A stretch of 64,000 nt of DNA from Erythrophleum ivorense (taxonomy: Eukaryota; Streptophyta; Magnoliopsida; Fabales; Fabaceae), in the NCBI GenBank assembly GCA_026724425.1, contig JAIUCV010000090.1, positions 620,001-684,000 on the forward strand, read 5' to 3'. The position numbers were made by a program, and so were the translations under genes. Of the stretch, positions 44,842-55,806 are shown one piece after another; position 1 is the stretch's first letter; every line of letters begins with the position of its first letter. The notes under the pieces are model-generated. The model was not told where the DNA came from and ran no database searches. It saw only the letters and a list, made by a program, of their open reading frames with translations.

Positions 44842-44969
44842 GCCGGGGACCATTATCGTGCCTACGAGTTCTTGAAAGAGATCTAGTCTAGGTTTTTCCT
44901 GTTTTAAGTTATTTAATTTTGTTTTTCCTTTTTGTTTTTGGTTTTTCAGGTTTTAAGTTTTTCTCCTAG
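44842..44969 (+). other. PBS remnant and leader of the second-family Athila element
   Basis: Only ccgttgccgggga of the tRNA-Asp primer site remains, followed by a T-rich leader with a possible acceptor (tttttcag, 44943-44950). Confidence 0.65.
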
Positions 44970-45467
44970 ATGGAAGAAGATTTGAGAAGTCCTAGTCCTA
45001 TAAGGGCGATTCCTATACGCCACATATCTCCTCCTAGAGACAGTCCAACAGAGAAGAGGATGTCGAACCCTCCAACTATTTCACCTTCATGGGATTCTCG
45101 CAGTAGTCATCCCGGACTAGCACCCATGAAGACCAAGAAGAACCTTCTCCCCTACCTTAATGCGGCCGAACTGGAGACGTCTAGCCAAGCCTACTATGAA
45201 AGAGAAGAACACCTTCTAGCCTCACCAGAAGAAGAAATAGATCCGGAGCTGATTGAGTTTGTGAAGAGAGACAAATTCCATGAGGCAGAGCATCAGGTGC
45301 CTAGTGGTCTTTTGCAGAGTTTGCCCATTCCAGAGTGGAAGTGGGATATGATCACTATGGATTTTGTTGTGGGATTGCCTATCTCACGGACGTTCGATGC
45401 TATTTGGGTCATTGTGGATCGCTTGACCAAATCAGCACATTTCTTGGCCATCAAGAAGACAGAGTGA
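44970..45467 (+). pseudogene. Chimeric frame: Athila gag N-terminus fused to chromovirus integrase
   Basis: The ATG at 44970 begins an Athila-family gag N-terminus (MEEDLRSPSPIRAIPIRH, then helical). At about 45290 it passes in frame into an integrase core (IPEWKWDMITMDFVVGLPIS), whose D is the first catalytic aspartate. The TGA at 45465-45467 ends the frame, and the integrase reading continues in the same frame from 45477. The zinc-binding N-terminus of integrase is absent. Confidence 0.75.
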
Positions 45468-47022
45468 GCAGCTGTCTTGGTTAGGAAGTTTGTGCGAGAG
45501 ATTGTGAGGCTGCATGGAGTGCCAGCCAGTATTGTGTCGAATAGAGATCCGAGGTTTGCTTCAGAGTTTTGGAGGGCATTTCAGACTCAGATGGGCACCA
45601 AGGTGCATATGAGTACAGCGTATCATCCGCAGACAGATGGGCAGTCAGAGAGGACTATTCAGACTTTGGAGGATCTGCTTAGGATGTGTGTACTAGATTG
45701 GGGTGGTCATTGGGATGATCATCTGTGTTTGGCAGAGTTTGCCTATAACAACAGTTTTCAGTCTAGTATCGGCATGGCTCCATTTGAGGCTTTGTATGGG
45801 AGGCCATGCAGGACACCGTTATGCTGGACCCAGGTGGGGGAGCGCAGCATGTTTGGAGCTACTTTTGTTCAGGAGACGACGGAGAAGATCGGGGTCTTGA
45901 GGCTGAACATGAAGAAGGCTCAGGATAGACAGAGGATTTATGCAGATAGGCGGCGACGTGAGCTTGAGTTTCAGGTGGGAGATAGAGTTTATCTCAAGAT
46001 GGCTATGTTGAGGGGCCCTAACAGGTCCATAGCAGAGAACAAGCTCAGTCCGCGTTTTATGGGTCCGTTTCCAGTGGTGGAGCGAGTTGGGACAGTGGCT
46101 TATCGGTTGGAGTTGCCACCGATTATGAGCGCCTTTCACAAGGTGTTTCATGTGTCTATGTTGAGGAGGTGTTTGCATCCTTCAGAGGAGTTAGTGGCAG
46201 AGATTCCAGAGGATCTTCAGCCAGATATGACAGTTCCGGCAGTTCCTGTGAGGATTCTTGAGAGGAGAGTCAAGGTTCTGCGGAACAAGAGGGTGGCATT
46301 GTTGAGAGTCTTGTGGGACTGTAGTGGCACAGAGGAGCAGACTTGGGAGCCAGAGGCAAAGATGAAGCTGAAGTTCGGAAAGTGGTTCGACAAGCAAGCT
46401 GTGGAGTGAGCTTCTTCATCTTTGTGGTTCTAGTCTTGTTTTTGGTTTTGTTGTTGTTGGTTTTGGATTTATGTATTTCGTTTTCGTTGTACGATATACA
46501 TTTTTGGAGTTATATGAGATGGAGTTTTGCCTCATATGTTGGTTCGTGTTTGGGTGTTACGAGTTTCTTTGGCCGGTGGGGTCATTGAAAGTTTTTTTTG
46601 GTCATATGTTGATACGCGTTTCAGTATTATTACTCGATATATCTAGAGGCGGTGGGCCTTTAGAGTAGACGGTGGGTCTACTTTTGTTGGGACGGTGGGT
46701 GCCCGGCAGACTTATATTGGGGGTCGCTACCTCAGTATGAGTTGTTTTTGTGACGGTGGGTCACAGTTTGGTTTCGTGACGGTGGGTCACGGTTTGGATA
46801 CTGTGGCGGTGGGCCGCAGTATAGATATTGTGGCGGTGGGCCGCAATATAGATGTTGTGACGGTGGGTTGCAGCATAGATGTCGTGACGATGGGTCGCGG
46901 TATCGAGGAGTAATAATGTCTTGAAACATGCGTATAACATAGGACTAAAATGTGAGTTTTGAGGTCTTTGAGAGACGTTTGTGTTGGGATTCGAGGACGA
47001 ATCCAGTTTAGTGGGGGAGAAT
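45295..47022 (+). pseudogene. Chromovirus integrase core, C-terminal domain and chromodomain, then 3' tail
   Basis: The integrase joins cDNA to the genome. Catalytic residues are seen as D in ITMDFVVG, D in VSNRDPRF and E in GQSERTIQTLE. The C-terminal part has QVGDRVYLKMAMLRGPNRS and MGPFPVVERVGTVAYRLELP, then a chromodomain-like end (VRILERRVKVLRNKR, TWEPEAKMKLKFGKW) that marks Tekay/Del-type chromoviruses. Apart from the TGA at 45465 the frame is open to 46409. The 3' tail holds gacggtgggtc repeats (46670-46910) and a polypurine tract tttagtgggggagaat ending at 47022. Protease and reverse transcriptase are missing. Confidence 0.9.
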
Positions 47023-47330
47023 TGTAACATCCGCGAACCAGAAAGTTGTCTTAGAAAGGGAATCGGACGACATTAGGGATTCGGGAGTCGATTACATACG
47101 CTCTTTGAGGTGTGAATTGAGGATTGATTGTACATGTTATTGTTTGATTGTTGTACAGTCGGTTTAAGGTTTTTCAATCATCTCGAGGAAAATGTGTAAA
47201 AAGCTCCTAAATGCCTAGTGTCGATCGACACCGGTTATCGTGAGCGATTCCGGGTTAGTCGATCGAATTAAGGTTGGTTTGGTTTGGTCGAGGGGTGTCG
47301 ACCGACACCAAGGAAGGGCCGTTGTTAGAG
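47023..47330 (+). mobile_element. Truncated 3' LTR of the chromovirus fragment
   Basis: It starts TGTAACATCCGCGAACCAG directly after the polypurine tract, identical in type to the LTRs of element E (reverse). It includes two tgtcgatcgaca-type palindromes (47219-47234, 47296-47312). It is cut near 47330 and joined to a gag piece in the opposite orientation. Confidence 0.88.
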
Positions 47331-47643
47331 CAGATATCTCCTATGCTCTCCTCTTCTGGCCCTGCGCAGGTTTGCCGCCCCTGCCATGACCAGAACCGAA
47401 ACCCCTACGCTGCTGCTGCTGCTGCTGGCCCCTAGGATGGGTAGCAGAAGCAACTGCAGCTTGAACAACTGCTGAACTCACCGGCTCACGCAAATCCTCC
47501 TCAATGGTAGCTGCCAACTCCACTAAACCGGCTCTCGTGTGGTACATACCACCTCTACACTGGGTCCTGATGTTCCTCCGAAGTCCCTGAAGGAACCTCG
47601 ACATCAAAGCCCGCTCACTCACCAGCTCACCACCAGTGTGAAC
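47331..47643 (-). pseudogene. Chromovirus gag fragment
   Basis: The minus strand reads ERALMSRFLQGLRRNIRTQC, GMYHTRAGLVELAATIEEDL and a Gln/Gly/Arg-rich stretch, matching gag of element E at 33580-33330. The Athila LTR at 47644 cuts its upstream part. Confidence 0.82.
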
Positions 47644-49372
47644 TGATGTGTGGTCAGGTTTTACCGACTTTTTAAATCCTGCAAGTGCACAGATCGTAGA
47701 AGTACGGGTTATCGAACACAAGGACTGGCTAAAATGAATACACTTTAAATCTATGGAGTTCAGATCAAGCTAGAATAAGATAAAGGATGATTGGTTGGTG
47801 GTGTAATAACTAAATACTAAAGCTAAGAAATCGAGGTTGTAAAACAATGAAGGAAAGGCGTTAGGTCTCTAGGGGCTAATTCGCAGAGAAGCAAGCAATG
47901 ATCAATTCGATGATAGATATGAATCAATTTAGGGATGATGGGATGATAGATCCGTCTAGAACAAAACACGAAAATAAGTCTTTCCACTTTCGTGGCTCCG
48001 ACTCCTATGATAACTTCTCTAATCGCTAAACTTTTGGTATGTCCTTAGATAGTTAATCAAGCATTAAATCGATCAAGTTCGGATACAGTTCACTAGGCTT
48101 AGTAAATCAACTTTCACAGTCTAAGAAACCTAGCTTGTCAAAGAATAGGTCCGGCGAATGATACAGCACTTTCGTGGCTCAAATCAACCTAGGATCGGAT
48201 TGCTAGATGCGCGGTAAAGCAATCAGCATTAATAAGTGAGCAAAACGAGACAAAGACTCTAATGATATCCCTAACAGTTCATCGAAATCATAGATCAAGC
48301 AAACAACTCATTGAATTAGTAACCCTAGCAACCTAACAAGTGAATTACTCAGACATGATCAAAGTAACGACACCGAGAGATGGAGAAAGCATGATAACAG
48401 ATAAAGGTTCATAAATCTTCTCCAAATTGTAATGAGGAGGAGAGATCCTCTCCTTGAAATCTCTAAAACAAAAGTAGATCTATAAAAACTGTAATACAAT
48501 GCGGCTCTGCGGTTCTCTTCTTTCTAAAGAGGCTAAAAAGGTGTATTTATAGTGCTAGGTCTTCCAGGGGTCGAGATTAGGTAAACGGGCCGAGCAAATC
48601 GTGAAAACGTGCAAAATGGGCCTTAGTCGGTTAAGGCGGGTCGAGCGGGACGGTCGGCGGTCGAGCGGGGCGATCGACCGGTCGAGAGGGGCGATCGACC
48701 GGTCGGTCGGGATGGTGATCGGGTCGAGTGGGCGGTCGACCGGTCGGTCGGGATGATGGTCGGGTCGAGCTGGCGTGTACGGGATGGTGAAAAGAGGTCG
48801 GGTCGTACGGGAGCCTTGGAGTCCCTGTCCGACCGGCTCGGTCGACCGGATCGGTCGTCGTCTTGAAGGAAGGTCGGGTCGGACGGGAGCCTTGGAGGCC
48901 CTGTCCGACCGGCTCGGTCGACCGATGCCATTGTGCAGTTAAGGACGGTCGGGTCGGACGGGAGCCTTGGAGGCCCTGTCCGACCGGCTCGGTCAAGCGG
49001 CTGGTGTAGACGTCCGATTTTCGGCTGATTTGACACACCTCACTAAAATGATAATATCTTCCATTCTACACGTCCAAATTGCATGATTCCAATTGCGTTG
49101 GAAATCTAACTCATGTAGGCATCGCGGCGAACTGGTTTTGGTGAGATCCATTGAGTAGAATGTTTTTGGGGCTCTTTCAAAGTTGATGCTGTGTCGTGGA
49201 GCGGCGTAAAGTCCAAATCCTGTGGTTTTGCTCCAAAATGTATCTTTCGACCTGTTTAGACTCTTAGTACTATAAATCCACAAAACTACCTTTTTAGATC
49301 GAAAAGCCTTTAAAAACCTTATAAAAAGCATAGTAAAACCATATAAAAAGTGTACAAAATAGAGGTATATCT
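47644..49372 (-). repeat. Left Athila LTR (3' LTR in element direction)
   Basis: About 1.73 kb, from tgatgtgtggtcagg to ggtatatc, followed by the polypurine tract (ctactcccccagac on the plus strand, 49371-49384). Three units of about 75 bp around ggtcgggtcggacgggagcc lie at 48790-49010. Confidence 0.9.
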
Positions 49373-49384
49373 ACTCCCCCAGAC

Positions 49385-50905
49385 TTAGATCTTTGCTTGT
49401 CCTCAAGCAAATAGAATCCAAATCAGAGAAAGAGGTTTAAAAACGTAGAAACTCCTTATCCTTTTTGAGAAACCTGTGGCGGCTTCCTTTCCTGTATTCC
49501 ACTAAAAACATGACCAATGTTAGACTAGCTTCACATAATGCTCGACAAGCTTAGGGAACCATACCAAACTCAACTAGTCTCATCCAGCACTCCAGACTTT
49601 CCATTGTTAACTCCTTGCATAAATTTAAAACGTGCGGTCTTTATCAAGGGAATATCGATCATTAAGCACTTGTTCTTACCCACTTGATTCTCTCCAGGAT
49701 AGTCCTTTTTGAAGGTTTTGAGTTCTTTTCCTCTCTCTTTTCTTTTGAATGATCGATCTTTCCCTACTTTTCTAGGGTATCATTTTATTTTTTCTATCGA
49801 TCCTTCTTCCCTTTCCCCCTTTTTTTTTTTTTCTTTTTTGGGAATAACATAGGATAGGCTTTTGCTTTTTCCTTGTTTTCGGTAGGTCTCCATAAGACAA
49901 GAAGGTGCAGATGTATGCATTCCTCTTGCTTACACGTTTTCCTTGTGCTTAAAAGCTTTTGATTTTTATTTTTCTGAGAGAGAGGAGAACTGCACTTTGT
50001 ATTGGACACACCCTTTTGAGATCAAGTGAGGAACGACTCATATGTATGCCAAGTCCCTTGACAAGAAAAACTAGATTGGTTAGGGTGGAGTTAACGTTAG
50101 ATTGTCCTGGTACCTTAGAAATGTTGCCAAGTCAGTAGGTCGATCCACCGTTAGAGGTTCTGTTAGGCTTATGTCTGCAACTGATGTCCGCTCTAGGGTC
50201 ATAGATTGTTAGCACAACACCGGAGAATCATAGAGATAAATCATAATTTCCAACTAAGGTTTTGACTCAATAAAACATGAAAACATAAGAAAAGGACATA
50301 AAAAATATAAGAAAAGAAAAAGATTACATTAGTAAAGGATAAAACTCCCCCCAGACTTAAGTTGCACCGTCCCGGTGAAAGCAAATCAAATTAAGGGTGA
50401 GAGGAAACAAACTCAATAAAGAAAAATAAAAAGAAATTCATTAAAATAAGATAAGGATAGAAAATGGAGTTAGGTGTCCATTGCACCGGATACCGAGTGA
50501 AGTGTGGGTGCCTAGGTGGAGGCGTAAGGGCTGGCCGCGCTCTCCTCCTCGTCGGTAGATTCTTCATCAGAGCCAAGTGTAGAGGTGAGTGAGAACTCTC
50601 CTAGGTCTGGCTCATGGGTTGATGTGAAATTGCATCCAGCATCAAGTCTGGCTCGACCGGTCGACCGAACCTCTTGGAATCCCTGCCCGAACGTATTTGG
50701 TCGACCCAAACGGCTTGGCGGCTCCACTTCTATGTTCCTCTTTCACCATTGTGATATCCATTCTATCCTATCCTGCTAAAAGAAAACAAAGAAAACAAAG
50801 TAAAACTAAAACTAAAAACTGAAATTTAAAGGTGTTACCTTATGGGTTGCCTCCCATACAGCGCTTGTTTAAGGTCTTTAGCTTGACCGTAATGCTCTTT
50901 AGGAT
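49385..50905 (-). other. Athila internal 3' non-coding region
   Basis: No gene is supported. A short minus-strand piece with TDEEESAASPYAST (about 50560-50512) looks like an acidic tail remnant. The gggaggcaacccat landmark is at about 50843-50856 on the minus strand. The ORF1 gene found at 2254 is absent. Poly-T and A-rich runs occur near 49815 and 50400. Confidence 0.6.
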
Positions 50906-53493
50906 TTAAGAGAGGGTAGTGATCAATGGAACTTTTTGTCCATCAAGATCTTTCTTCTTGGGATTTACATCGGGAGGATGATTCACGGCGGGATAGACAA
51001 TCTCTCAATGCTTGTCCCGGGGCACTTCAGCCATAGGAAAAAGTTTCATAGTGTTAGCAAACTTTTCCTTGAATCCTTCCAAAGTTTCATCGCTCAGCTT
51101 TTCCTGGAGGAGAATCCTAACTTTTGGAAATCCTTTAGTTTGCTTAACCTTCTTAATGGTCTCTGTCCCGATCTTATCCTTGATCGGTCCTTTTGGTGGA
51201 TGTTTAGGTGATGTCGTAGTCTTACTTTTTGCTGCCGGGGCAAGTTGCTTGGGCTGGTAGGATGCCGTAGTCTTACTTCTTGCTGCCGGGGCAAGTTGCT
51301 TGGGCTGGTAGGCAAGGTCCTTGTTGGGCAAGCTGGACAGGATTTTCTCTTCTTCTGGAGGCTTGGGGATAATCTTATTCTCTTGCACCATATCAACTGA
51401 TGGGTTCTTTGTTGAACACATGGGGAAAAACATCTCTTTATTCACCTTGTTGAATGAGATCCTCCGGTTGGGAAAATCGAAAATGGCTCCAACGGTTGAT
51501 AGAAAAGGGGTGCCAAGGATGAGGGGTCTATGGCTACTTTCTCTCATTTCCACTATTTGAAAGTCGGTAGGAATAGAACAGTTCCCAAGTCGTACCATCA
51601 CGTCCGGGATGAAACCGTAAGGTGTTTGCGAGAATGAATCGGCATAGTTGATAGAGATGGATGAAGGTTGGATGTTGGTAAGGCCTATCTCGTCTGCAAT
51701 CTTCCTTGATATGATGTTGACATGAGCTCCAGTGTCACAAAGAGAATCGGTGAGATTAACTTCATTAATTGAACATGGAACTACAAACTTTCCAGAGTTA
51801 TCCGCCTTTGGGATGATCTTGGGGAAAAGGCGTCTTTTCCTTGCACGGTTAGATTTTTTCTCGGGATAGATTTCTTCAGGCCAGGTCATACAATCATACT
51901 TAGGTGGGGAGAGCTTCCATTTGGGGATAGAATCCTCAAACTTCTTTTCTATTGCAACGGAGTTGCAAAAAGATTTCTTGGACTCCATCTCTTGTTTTTT
52001 AACTGCTTCTGCGGTTTGAGCGGATTGTACTTCTCATTTCTTGACATGTGCGGCAATGGCATCATATTTAGCATGGAGATCATTGAAAAAAGGGTCCATC
52101 TTCTCATTCATCTCCTTGTTGTTCCTCTTTTGACCTTCCATGATTTGTTGAAACATTCCCTCGAATTTGTTGTTAGGCTGGGCTAAAGGAGGTTGGCTGG
52201 AGGGTAAACCATATGGTTCCTTTGGTGGGTATGGTGCTCTTTGGTCGTAGTTCGGCCTAGGTTGAAACTGGTTTCCTTGCTGCTGGAAACGATCTCCATA
52301 GGGTTGGAAAGGTGGTCTCTGCTGCTGGAATCTTGAGGGATAGGTTTGGTCTTGTGGGTTCTCCACATTGGTGCTGCGGTAAGAAAGGTTTGGGTTGGAC
52401 CGGTAGTTGGGATTGTATCCCCTGTTTCCATAGTTACCAATGTAGTTAACTTCTTCCTCAAGATGATCATTGGAGAAATCTCCCATGCATTCCCTTGTAG
52501 GATCATCATTGACATCATTTATGCCCTCAACTGCATGTATGTGTCTTTGCTGTCCTTTTAGAACTTGAGCCATCATATTTTTCAGTTCAGCCATCTGAGT
52601 AGCATCAGGGGTGTGTTGGTAGAGCGGTGTGATCTATCATAGTCGGGGCAGTTGTTGCAATCACTTGCTGCAAGGTTCTCAATCAAGACTTTGGCTTCCT
52701 CAACAGTCTTTGTCATAAAATTTCCATTGCTTGCAGTATCCAAGGATAGCTTATACTTGTGGTCTATGCCACGATAGAAGATGTTCCAAAGGTTCCCATC
52801 CTTGAAACCGTGGTTAGGGCAGTCCCTAATGTATTCCTTGAATCGATCCAATGCCTCATAGAATGATTCGGTTGCTCCTTGGCGAAATCCAGAGATCTTG
52901 TTTCTAACAGAAATCGATCTTTGCTTAGTGTAGAAATGGTTGATGAATGCTGTCTTGTACTCGTCCCCAGTGGTGATCGAATGGGCAGGAAGAGACTTTA
53001 ACCATCTAAGGGCTTTGTCGCCAAGAGAAAATGAGAAAAGTTTGCACTTTAGGAAATCGGCTGAGACTCCATTGGCTCGGGTGGTGCTGCAAATTTCTTC
53101 AAAGTTATCTATGTGATCAAGCGGGTGCTCAGCTGGTAGGCCATGAAACTGGTTTTGCTTAACCAATGCTATGATTTGAGGCTTGATCTCATAGTCATTC
53201 CTCTGAGGTGGAGGTGGGTGGATCGGATTTCGATCCGTAAAGAAGGCATCAGCGGAGTCATAGTCTCCAATGGTTGGATTGTTAGCTTGAGGTTGTGGAT
53301 CAACTTCCCCAGCAGGAGGTTGTGGTGCTAAAGGTGGAGGTGGATCTCTCCCTTCAGCTACAGCTCTAGCTACTGCTGCATCATGAGCGGCTTGGGCCAT
53401 CTCTTGAGCTCTTTGTCGTCTAAGTGTCTTTTCAAGTCGGTCGATTTCAGCAACTGGTTCAACTAGATTGTCCCTATTAGATTGTCTAGTCAT
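50906..53493 (-). pseudogene. Athila gag-protease, minus-strand copy
   Basis: The ATG at 53493 opens MTRQSNRDNLVEPVAEIDRL, followed by a Pro-rich segment and the capsid-like core (LKCKLFSFSLGDKALRWLKS, NHFYTKQRSISVRNKISGFR). A 1-bp loss near 52610 shifts the frame; the middle part is open at 52594-52034 and ends at a TGA after AAHVKK. The last part, 51988-51005, holds the protease (LCDTGAHVNIISRKIADEIG and LILGTPFLSTVGA) and a duplicated segment YQPKQLAPAA near 51240-51310. It ends early after AEVPRDKH by a small indel. It has three defects but keeps the best-preserved gag core in the window. Confidence 0.88.
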
Positions 53494-53630
53494 GCACCTG
53501 AAAAACAAAAGAAGAAAACAAATGAAAAGTAAGATAAACTAGAAAAACCAAAAGCAAAAATAATGAAAATGCAATAAAACGATAAAATCCTAGACTATAT
53601 CCTAATCGAGATTCAAAGGTACTGCTGCAG

Positions 53631-53648
53631 TCCCCGGCAACGGCGCCA
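53631..53648 (-). promoter_or_regulatory. Primer binding site for tRNA-Asp, minus-strand Athila element
   Basis: tccccggcaacggcgcca on the plus strand is the 3' end of tRNA-Asp itself, so the minus strand carries the complement. It lies six bases from the LTR boundary at 53655, the same spacing as at 10550. Confidence 0.92.
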
Positions 53649-53654
53649 AAAACT

Positions 53655-55138
53655 TGATGTGTGGTCAGGTTTTACCGACTTTTTAAGTCCTGCAAGTGCA
53701 CATATCGTAGAAGTACGGGTTATCGAACACAAGGACTGGCTAAAATGAATACACTTTAAATCTATGGAGTTCGGATCAAGCTAGAATAAGATAAAGGATG
53801 ATTGGTTGGTGGTGTAATAACTAAATACTAAAGCTAAGAAATCGAGGTTGTAAAACAATGAAGGAAAGGCGTTAGGTCTCTAGGGGCTAATTCGCAGAGA
53901 AACAAGCAATGATCAGTTCGATGATAGATATGAATCAATTTAGGGATGATGGGATGATAGATCCGTCTAGAACACAAAACACGAAAATAAGTCTTTCCAC
54001 TTTCGTGGCTCCGACTCCTATGATAACTTATCTAATCGCTAAACTTTTGGTATGTCCTTAGATAGTTAATCAAGCATTAAATCGATCAAGTTCGGATACA
54101 GTTCACTAGGCTTAGTAAATCAACTTTCGCAGTCTAAGAAACCTAGCTTGTCAAAGAATAGGTCCGGCGAATGATACAACACTTTCGTGGCTCAAATCAA
54201 CCTAGGATCGGATTGCTAGAGGCGCGGTAAAGCAATCAGCATTAATAAGTGAGCAAAACGAGACAAAGACTCTAATGATATCCCTAACAGTTCATCGAAC
54301 TCATAGATCAAGCAAACAACTCATTGAATTAGTAACCCTAGCAACCTAACAAGTGAAATTACTCAGACATGATCAAAGTAACGACATAGAGAGATGGAGA
54401 AAGCATGATAATAGATAAAGGTTCAGAAATCTTCTCCAAATTGTAGTGAGGAGGAGAGATCCTCTCCTTGAAATCTCTAGAACAAAAGTAGATCTATAAA
54501 AACTGTAATACAATGCGGCTCTGCGGTTCTCTTCTTTCTAAGAGGCTAAAAAGGTGTATTTATATTGCTAGGTCTTCCAGGGGTCGAGCTTAGGTAAACG
54601 GGCCGAGCAAATCGTGAAAACGTGCAAAACGGGCCTTAGTCGGTTAAGGCGGGGGTCGAGCGGGACGGTCGGCGGTCGAGCGGAGCGATCGACCGGTCGG
54701 TCGGGATGGTGATCGGGTCGAGCGGGGCAGTCGACCGGTCGGTCGGGATGATGGTCGGGTCGAGCTGGCGTGTACGGGATGGTGAAAAGAGGTCGGGTCG
54801 TACGAGAGCCTTGGAGTCCCTGTCCGACCGGCTCGGTCGACCGGATCGGTCGTCGTCTTGAAGGAAGGTCGGGTCGGACGGGAGCCTTGGAGGCCCTGTC
54901 CGACCGGCTCGGTCGACCGATGCCATTGTGCAGTTAAGGACGGTCGGGTCGGACGGGAGCCTTGGAGGCCCTGTCCGACCGGCTCGGTCGAGCGGCTGGT
55001 GTAGACGTCCGGTTTTCGGCTGATTTGACACTCCTCACTAAAATGATAATATCTTCCATTCTACACGTCCAAATTGCATGATTCCAATTGCGTTGGAAAT
55101 CTAACTCATGTAGGCATCGCGGCGAACTGGTTTTGGTG
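53655..55138 (-). repeat. Right Athila LTR, part 1 (up to the CACTA-3 insertion)
   Basis: It matches the left LTR almost base for base over its length, including the TATA word and the ~75-bp units at 54800-55010. It continues at 60928 after CACTA-3. Confidence 0.92.
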
Positions 55139-55159
55139 CACTACAAGAAAACAGCGGTT

Positions 55160-55680
55160 TTGCGACGGAACTTTGCGACGGAAATTTTTCCGTCGCAATA
55201 TTGCGATGGCTTTGCGTCGGACATGCGACGGAAACAGAAACCATCGCAAATCCGTCGCAAAGTTGCGACGGAACGTTGTCCGTCGCAAACTTGCGACGAA
55301 ATTGCGACGACATTGCGAGTAAATAAGAATCCGTCGCAATTCCGTCACAAAGTTGCGACGGAATTGCGATGGAAAACGTCCATCGCAAGTTTGCGACGGA
55401 TTTGCGGGTGTGTATTTTCTTCGCATACTGTGTCGTCGCAAATCCGTCGCAAAATTGCGACGGATTTGCGAGGATAAGTTGGTGGCCGACATACGGATCG
55501 GTTAGGTGCGCACGTGTTAATTGAGTTTACCTAACTTTTTGCGATGGAATATTTCCGTCGCAAATCCGTCGCAAGGTCGTCGCAAGTCAGTCGTAATTCC
55601 GTCGCAAAAGTGAAACCGTCGCAAATCCGTCGCAAAGTATACATCGCAAATCCGTCGCAAATCCATAGCAAAAATTTTCC
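55160..55680. repeat. CACTA-3 left subterminal array
   Basis: Motifs such as tttgcgacggaa, ccgtcgcaaatccgtcgcaa and ttgcgacgaaattgcgacg recur in both orientations. This precedes the TNP2 promoter. Confidence 0.85.
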
Positions 55681-55687
55681 AGAAACC

Positions 55688-55695
55688 TATAAATA
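55688..55695 (+). promoter_or_regulatory. TATA box of CACTA-3 TNP2
   Basis: TATAAATA lies about 112 bases before the start codon and is followed by agcc and a long A/G-rich leader. The same word and spacing occur at 28454 (plus) and 27945-27938 (minus) in CACTA-2. Confidence 0.65.
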
Positions 55696-55806
55696 GCCAA
55701 TCGTTCAGCTTTCAAAATCAAAAATCAAAAAAAAAAAAGGGAAGAGAGGGAAAGAGAGAGGAGAAGGAAAAAAAAAAGAGGGAAAAAAAAATAAAACACT
55801 AAAAAA

